A stretch of DNA of 8,041 nucleotides. Source: CAYMNU01 sp964391885. Lineage in GTDB: Archaea > Altiarchaeota > Altiarchaeia > JAFGQM01. The translations under genes and the position numbers were made by a program. Shown in pieces: positions 6,206 through 8,041 of the stretch. How positions within the stretch are numbered: the stretch's first letter is position 1; each line of letters starts with the position of its first letter. The DNA lies in contig CAYMNU010000058.1 of assembly GCA_964391885.1 (NCBI GenBank), forward strand, positions 1-8,041. Direction: 5' to 3'. The notes beneath the pieces are model-generated. The model did no database searches and was not told the DNA's origin. It was given only the letters and a program-made list of their open reading frames with translations.

Positions 6206-6599
6206 TCTCTGGGAGCCGATAAGCTCGGATAGGAAACAGGTCGAAAGGGCGCTTAAGCTTGCCGAGAGAGACTTAAAGTCTGCCGAGAGCCTGCTTGAGA
6301 GCGGGGACAGCGATTGGGCTTTTGCAATCGCTTACAACGCCATGCTTCAGGCAGGCAGGGCTCTCATGTTCTCCGGGGGAATGAGACCTAAGGGGGAGTT
6401 TAAACACGTCTCGGTCGTGGAGTATGTTAAGCAAATCTCGCCTTCATTCGCACAGCGCCTGCTGGACTCCTTCGACCGCAGCAGGAAGAGGAGGCACAGG
6501 GTAGTCTATGACGATGTCGACACGGTCAGCGAGGAAGAAGCCGGGAGAGCCATTTCTGTTGCAGTCGAGTTTGTCGAGGAGGTAAAGGGGAGAATATGA
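6174..6599 (+). CDS. HEPN-domain protein, probable RNase toxin of an MNT-HEPN pair
   Basis: This 141-residue helical protein has HEPN layout: helices from about 20-43, WAFAIAYNAMLQAGRALMFS (48-67), a loop, and a C-terminal helix pair. The catalytic motif is DRSRKRRHRVVYDD: His108 preceded by Arg102 (R-x5-H) and by further basic residues. This matches the R-x4-6-H signature of HEPN ribonucleases, which cleave RNA such as tRNA ends. Tyr112 follows the His by four residues and is a candidate for AMP modification by the adjacent MNT enzyme; in the characterised pair the tyrosine is closer (H-x-Y). The ATG at 6174 lies inside the end of the MNT gene (32-base overlap); a later start would cut into the first residues but not the domain. 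The stop overlaps the next ATG as ATGA (6596-6599). Toxicity is inferred. Confidence 0.85.
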   Translation: MSKSSEKRQASLWEPISSDRKQVERALKLAERDLKSAESLLESGDSDWAFAIAYNAMLQAGRALMFSGGMRPKGEFKHVSVVEYVKQISPSFAQRLLDSFDRSRKRRHRVVYDDVDTVSEEEAGRAISVAVEFVEEVKGRI

Positions 6600-6703
6600 A
6601 CTTCATAATCTACGGCGGCGCCCGCGAGATAGGCGGCAACAAGATACTCCTTGAGGAGAACGGGGCTAGGGCGTATCTTGCCTTTTATTCTCCAACTTCT
6701 TAA
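6596..6703 (+). pseudogene. 5' stub (copy 2) of a metallo-beta-lactamase/RNase J-like gene
   Basis: An ATG overlapping the HEPN stop (ATGA) opens a 35-codon frame starting MNFIIYGGAREIGGNKILLE and ending in TAA at 6701-6703. The start MxFxxYGGxxEIGGNxxLLE is characteristic of metallo-beta-lactamase/beta-CASP proteins (RNase J/CPSF-like), which are normally several hundred residues long. After ARAYL the expected DFG metal-site region is lost (LAFYSPTS then stop), so only the first strand pair remains. No further part of an MBL protein (such as an HxHxDH motif) is found downstream in the window. The original gene was probably in an operon with its neighbour; truncation by recombination or insertion is inferred. 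Confidence 0.65.
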
Positions 6704-6717
6704 TATAACACTTCCTT

Positions 6718-6767
6718 GCGGTCATGGACCGTAAGCCCCCCTGGGCAACTTCGGTTGCGGCCAGGGG
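6718..6767. other. Two stable hairpins, one with a UUCG tetraloop
   Basis: A small stem CGGTC-ATG-GACCG (6719-6731) is followed at once by a strong hairpin. In the strong one CCCCTGG (6738-6744) pairs with CCAGGGG (6761-6767), GCAAC (6745-6749) pairs with GTTGC (6754-6758), the loop is TTCG (6750-6753) and GG (6759-6760) is bulged. GTAAG (6731-6735) and CTTAC (6774-6778) could close an outer stem. A 12-bp stem with a UUCG cap is very stable in RNA. It could be a small RNA, the end of an IS200/IS605-like element, or a processing/terminator structure. It lies right after the truncated gene stub. Confidence 0.5.
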
Positions 6768-6802
6768 ATTACTCTTACTATGCCCAATATTACTTTCTAG
6801 AT

Positions 6803-6851
6803 TTTACACTACAATCAGGTTTACATTACATTTGGAAATAGTTTTACATTA
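6803..6851. repeat. Short direct repeats TTTACAYTA
   Basis: TTTACACTA (6803-6811), TTTACATTA (6820-6828) and TTTACATTA (6843-6851) lie in the same orientation, 17 and 23 bases apart, in A/T-rich sequence before the wHTH gene. They could be binding sites, or chance in A/T-rich DNA. Confidence 0.35.
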
Positions 6852-6893
6852 AATAAAAAACAGCAGCATGATCTTTAATTTCTTACCCTGACG

Positions 6894-6947
6894 TTATAAT
6901 TTGGTTATAAATTACTTTATATATGAGTAACTTCTAATGTTACATAA
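6894..6947 (+). promoter_or_regulatory. Promoter and candidate operators of the HVO_A0114-like gene
   Basis: TTTATATAT (6916-6924) is a good TATA box about 28 bases before the GTG at 6948. Upstream, GTTATAA occurs twice (6894-6900 and 6904-6910), spaced by one helical turn. Downstream of the TATA box, GTAAC (6927-6931) and GTTAC (6939-6943) form an inverted repeat over the predicted transcription start. Both are plausible autoregulatory sites for the winged-helix protein encoded next. Confidence 0.5.
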
Positions 6948-7289
6948 GTGGAAATGGAAGATATACAAATTTATGTTGGCGATAAGGAAGCGTCCGATGC
7001 ATTAGATGCTGCCATATGGAAAAACCCGGATAAGTTTGAAAATAAAAACATCTTTTTTGTTTCCCCGGAGCTGTTTCCAAAAATATTCTCCAAGGAGAGA
7101 ATAAGGCTAATCAAGGCTTTGGAAAAGAAACCCACAACAATAAACGAGCTTGCGTCAATTCTTGATAGGCCCAGGGAGGCAGTTTCAAGAGATTTAAGCT
7201 ATCTGGCCTCCTTGAACCTGATTAATATGGAGAAGAACGGCAAGGAGAGGATCCCGACAAGAATAGCGCCAATCAGTATTGCAATTTAA
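6948..7289 (+). CDS. HVO_A0114-like winged-helix DNA-binding protein, possible antitoxin
   Basis: This 113-residue protein has a short N-terminal region containing IQIYVGDKEASDALD (6-20), then FFVSPELFPKIFSKERIRLI (36-55), and a winged helix with PTTINELASILDRPREAVSR (62-81), DLSYLASLNLI and a wing ending in RIPTRIAPISIAI. This order is that of the HVO_A0114 family of archaeal putative DNA-binding proteins, often found beside TumE/DUF6516-like genes. The GTG at 6948 fits a TATA box 28 bases upstream; the ATG at 6954 is the alternative. The gene overlaps by 17 bases the 3' end of an opposite-strand gene of that type. It probably represses its own promoter. Family call is good; the antitoxin role is inferred from the neighbour. 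Confidence 0.72.
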   Translation: MEMEDIQIYVGDKEASDALDAAIWKNPDKFENKNIFFVSPELFPKIFSKERIRLIKALEKKPTTINELASILDRPREAVSRDLSYLASLNLINMEKNGKERIPTRIAPISIAI

Positions 7290-7596
7290 TCCCTTTGTTT
7301 CTTAGGTATTCGCTTTTCCAATTCTGCCAGTTAAGCCTAATTTCTTCCTTTGCCATATTGAAGAGCTCGTCCAGCGGGCGATTGGGAAGTGCTTCCTTCC
7401 TCATCGCTTTTTCATAACTGCAGTCCTTGTGGGCGTATCCATGCGAACAGTCATAGCGCACAATCTGGTGCTTATCGCCCTTGATTAGGGCTATTTGGAT
7501 AACTGCGAACCCGATGATGTTGCCATGGTCTACAATGAACTTGGTATGGAGGAAATCGTGCTCGTCCAGTGCGTCAGTCTTCTCTATGACTTTCAT
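7273..7596 (-). CDS. TumE (DUF6516)/DUF7718-like small protein, possible toxin
   Basis: This 107-residue protein has a beta-rich first half (IVDHGNIIGFAVIQIALIKG 21-40) and the conserved cluster HQIVRYDCSHGYAHKD (43-58; Arg47, Asp49, His52, His56, Asp58). A helix follows, with LDELFNMAKEEIRLNWQNWK (75-94). The RYD-x2-HG-x2-H cluster resembles small proteins annotated as TumE (former DUF6516) or DUF7718, which pair with wHTH antitoxins. Usually such pairs lie in tandem; here the partner-like wHTH gene is convergent and the 3' ends overlap by 17 bases. The ATG at 7596 has a minus-strand TATA box (TTTTAATATACA, from 7613-7624) about 17-29 bases upstream. The conserved His/Asp/Arg residues could form a nuclease-like site, but no activity can be claimed. 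Confidence 0.6.
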   Translation of the reverse strand: MKVIEKTDALDEHDFLHTKFIVDHGNIIGFAVIQIALIKGDKHQIVRYDCSHGYAHKDCSYEKAMRKEALPNRPLDELFNMAKEEIRLNWQNWKSEYLRNKGIKLQY

Positions 7597-7612
7597 GAGA
7601 TTCTTGAGATTA

Positions 7613-7626
7613 TGTATATTAAAAAT
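7613..7626 (-). promoter_or_regulatory. TATA box of the TumE-like gene
   Basis: Read on the minus strand this is TTTTTAATATACA, 17-30 bases before the ATG at 7596, so the transcript is probably leaderless. The first hairpin of the paired repeats (7637-7658) lies immediately upstream of it. Confidence 0.45.
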
Positions 7627-7629
7627 CGA

Positions 7630-7712
7630 AGGTTTTCCACCAGTCTAAGGACTGGTGGCTAACCTAACTGTCAAAAACCATGCCACCGGTCTATTGACCG
7701 GTGGTTTTTGAC
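7630..7712. repeat. Two related perfect hairpins in tandem
   Basis: Hairpin 1: CCACCAGTC (7637-7645), loop TAAG, GACTGGTGG (7650-7658), with an outer stem AGGTT (7630-7634)/AACCT (7661-7665). Hairpin 2: CCACCGGTC (7683-7691), loop TATT, GACCGGTGG (7696-7704), with an outer stem GTCAAAAA (7670-7677)/TTTTTGAC (7705-7712) and a 5-base bulge CCATG (7678-7682). The 9-bp stems differ at one position in both arms (A-T against G-C), so pairing is kept. Hairpin 2 has an A-run before and a T-run after, as in a two-way terminator. IS200/IS605 ends or REP-like elements are alternatives. Confidence 0.65.
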
Positions 7713-7958
7713 ACCGCTGTTTTTCTGGCCCGGTGGAAAGCCTCGGTAAAAGAGGCTGAGGAGAGGATGTTTAAGGCGCAGACCCTCCTGTGGTCGTGCA
7801 TAAGCAAGCTTGAAAAGAAACCCGAAAGCCCGGCGCAGGAGCTCTTCCGGCGCTTCGCAGAGCTCGCCTACCTGCAGATAGCTAACAGCGAGGAGATGTT
7901 TGGGTTAGTGGGGGATTCTGGGTTAGAAAGTGGTTTAGGGCGCTTTTTTAGCGTTTAA
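7701..7958 (+). CDS. Unrecognised helical ORF, probably truncated at its 5' end
   Basis: The frame is open from 7698, just after an in-frame TGA at 7695, and its only early start (GTG 7701) lies inside the right arm of the second hairpin. No TATA box or ribosome-binding site supports it. From about 7716 the translation looks like genuine protein: charged, helical, with RWKASVKEAEERMFKAQTLL and LFRRFAELAYLQIANSEEMF. I do not recognise the family. The last 17 codons (LVGDSGLESGLGRFFSV) come from G/T-rich sequence repeating GGGTTA and look unlike the rest, so the 3' end may also be altered. It is best read as the remaining piece of a gene cut by the hairpin element. An intact small gene is less likely. 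Confidence 0.35.
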   Translation: MVFDTAVFLARWKASVKEAEERMFKAQTLLWSCISKLEKKPESPAQELFRRFAELAYLQIANSEEMFGLVGDSGLESGLGRFFSV

Positions 7959-7972
7959 TTTCAAATTAAGCG
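7952..7972 (+). promoter_or_regulatory. Near-perfect inverted repeat before the last gene
   Basis: TTAATTT (7955-7961)-C-AAATTAA (7963-7969) is a perfect inverted repeat. Allowing one T-G mismatch it extends to 10-base arms (7952-7972) reaching the candidate GTG start. It could be an operator or an A/T-rich promoter element; it overlaps the stop codon of the preceding ORF. Confidence 0.35.
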
Positions 7973-8041
7973 TGGCAAAGAGTCTTCCTGAGCTCTATGA
8001 CGAGGCGAAACCTCTGACTAGCAAGATATTCGCGAATGGCT
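7972..8041 (+). CDS. Start of an unrecognised gene, 3' end outside the window
   Basis: A frame beginning with GTG at 7972 stays open to the window edge and reads VAKSLPELYDEAKPLTSKIF and then ANG. The amino-acid make-up looks like a real coding start. No Shine-Dalgarno is seen; A/T-rich DNA lies 5-30 bases upstream, partly in an inverted repeat. With only 23 codons visible the family cannot be named, and a different start is possible. Confidence 0.4.
   Translation, partial: MAKSLPELYDEAKPLTSKIFANG

Noticed and set aside
6718..6767. tRNA gene
   Set aside because: It lacks a cloverleaf, T-loop and anticodon arm; only two simple hairpins are present.
7630..7712. Two-repeat CRISPR
   Set aside because: The units are perfect hairpins with different loops and outer stems, only two copies occur, and there are no cas genes.

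Overview
The window reads as archaeal. The lipoate ligase is split into separate LplA and LplB proteins. Most genes have an A/T-rich TATA-like box about 22-32 bases before the start and no obvious Shine-Dalgarno, which suggests leaderless transcripts. Codon use is rich in AGG/AGA and ATA, intergenic spaces are short, and typical archaeal accessory families are present (AAA ATPase-DUF4143, wHTH-MNT/HEPN, HVO_A0114-like wHTH). A small-genome lineage (DPANN/Micrarchaeota-like) or a Thermoplasmatota-like archaeon would fit, but the sequence alone does not settle which.

Left part (1 to about 3730), metabolic and surface genes. The 3' part of lplA (catalytic domain of lipoate-protein ligase) is followed by a convergent gene for a membrane-anchored transglutaminase-like protein, whose stop codon interlocks with that of lplA. 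Then comes lplB, the accessory subunit normally found beside lplA. A convergent iron-dependent alcohol dehydrogenase follows, divergent from a 334-residue protein resembling the CrtC/AttH lipocalin-like family. Those two share a 72-base promoter region with an inverted repeat around a TATA box.

Right part (about 3850 to 7970), an accessory island with toxin-antitoxin-like genes and gene debris. It holds (1) an AAA ATPase with a DUF4143-type C-terminus behind a promoter packed with inverted repeats; (2) the decayed 3' end of an AlbA_2/RecG-like regulator, recognisable by a degenerate 12-base GEN/GEK repeat and a C-terminal winged helix, whose remnant appears to run into the ATPase C-terminus; (3) a wHTH-nucleotidyltransferase (MNT) gene overlapping a HEPN gene, i.e. 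an MNT-HEPN toxin-antitoxin pair; (4) two similar 5' stubs of what looks like one metallo-beta-lactamase (RNase J-like) gene, one on each side of the MNT-HEPN pair, each joined to the gene before it by an ATGA overlap; (5) a strong UUCG-capped hairpin; (6) a convergent, 3'-overlapping pair made of an HVO_A0114-like wHTH protein and a TumE/DUF7718-like protein; (7) two related perfect hairpins; and (8) a probably truncated ORF, then the start of another gene at the right edge.

The most unusual features are the duplicated gene stubs bracketing the MNT-HEPN module, which may record how it was inserted, and the antiparallel regulator/TumE-like pair next to paired hairpins that differ by a compensatory base change. 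No rRNA, tRNA, CRISPR array or intact transposase was seen.
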